Source of the DNA: CAKSNH01 sp964422725
GTDB taxonomy: Bacteria; Bacillota; Clostridia; UBA1381
DNA: 48,259 nucleotides
Assembly (NCBI GenBank): GCA_964422725.1
Contig: CAYRCC010000015.1
Location: 1 to 48,259 of the forward strand
Reading direction: 5' to 3'
In this document: positions 48,243 through 48,259 of the stretch, one piece after another
How positions within the stretch are numbered: the stretch's first letter is position 1
How the letters are laid out: each line of letters opens with the position of its first letter
Notes under the pieces: generated by a model
The model's database searches: none
The model's input: only the letters and a program-made list of their open reading frames with translations
What the model was told of the DNA's origin: nothing
Position numbers and translations under genes: made by a program

Positions 48243-48259
48243 GCATTTAAGTGTATTTT

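Overview
The window looks like a chromosome segment from an AT-rich, Gram-positive anaerobe of the class Clostridia, probably a gut commensal. I base this on the paired glgC/glgD genes, an Rrf2-type cysteine regulator, a DUF815 ATPase, strong AGGAGG-type ribosome binding sites, near-consensus sigma-A promoters, and a teichoic-acid-like CDP-ribitol module. The species cannot be named from the sequence. No rRNA, tRNA, CRISPR array or transposase was seen.

Layout. (1) 1-3.4 kb, minus strand: a cysteine operon. An Rrf2 regulator lies upstream of metY and cysK; the metY leader carries two operator-like repeats, a 23-codon upstream ORF and a 42-bp poly-A/T tract. A GH43-like gene remnant follows. 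(2) 3.6-26.4 kb, minus strand: one long, very AT-rich surface-glycan operon. It encodes an SF2 helicase, a CDP-glycerol/ribitol-type transferase, a ribulose-phosphate-epimerase-like protein, three GT2 glycosyltransferases, the CDP-dideoxyhexose enzymes RfbF, RfbG and RfbH, an FkbM methyltransferase, a putative beta-propeller, a DRE-TIM aldolase, two tandem split transketolases, an SDR, a DUF4422 protein, Glf, TarI and TarJ. No membrane protein, flippase, polymerase or exporter is present. (3) 26.4-27.7 kb: an invertible promoter. Two inverted 23-bp repeats flank 197 bp that contain a perfect TTGACA-N17-TATAAT promoter, next to a complete tyrosine recombinase. In this assembly the promoter points away from the glycan operon, the presumed OFF state. 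(4) 27.9-32.1 kb, minus strand: CapE/CapG nucleotide-sugar enzymes, an arginine-phosphatase-like protein, RimI and TsaD. (5) 32.3-34.6 kb, minus strand: a secreted protein of unknown function and a DUF815 ATPase. (6) 35.0-46.8 kb, plus strand: glycogen genes glgB-glgC-glgD-glgA, then glgP, then a GH13 glucanase and a small membrane protein. GlgB and GlgA carry unusual lysine-rich tails. (7) 46.9-48.0 kb, minus strand: a secreted L,D-transpeptidase with a TPEVTA repeat linker.

Main interpretation. Recombination at the repeats would turn the promoter toward the helicase gene and switch the whole 23-kb operon on, giving ON/OFF control of a cell-surface glycan and of a possible nucleic-acid-acting helicase. 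The enzymes suggest a glycan built largely from CDP-activated units: CDP-ribitol, and a CDP-3-deoxy-4-keto-hexose that may be extended by a transketolase-like enzyme with altered active-site histidines. UDP-galactofuranose is a further likely precursor. Protein functions are assigned from motifs and family memory without database searches.
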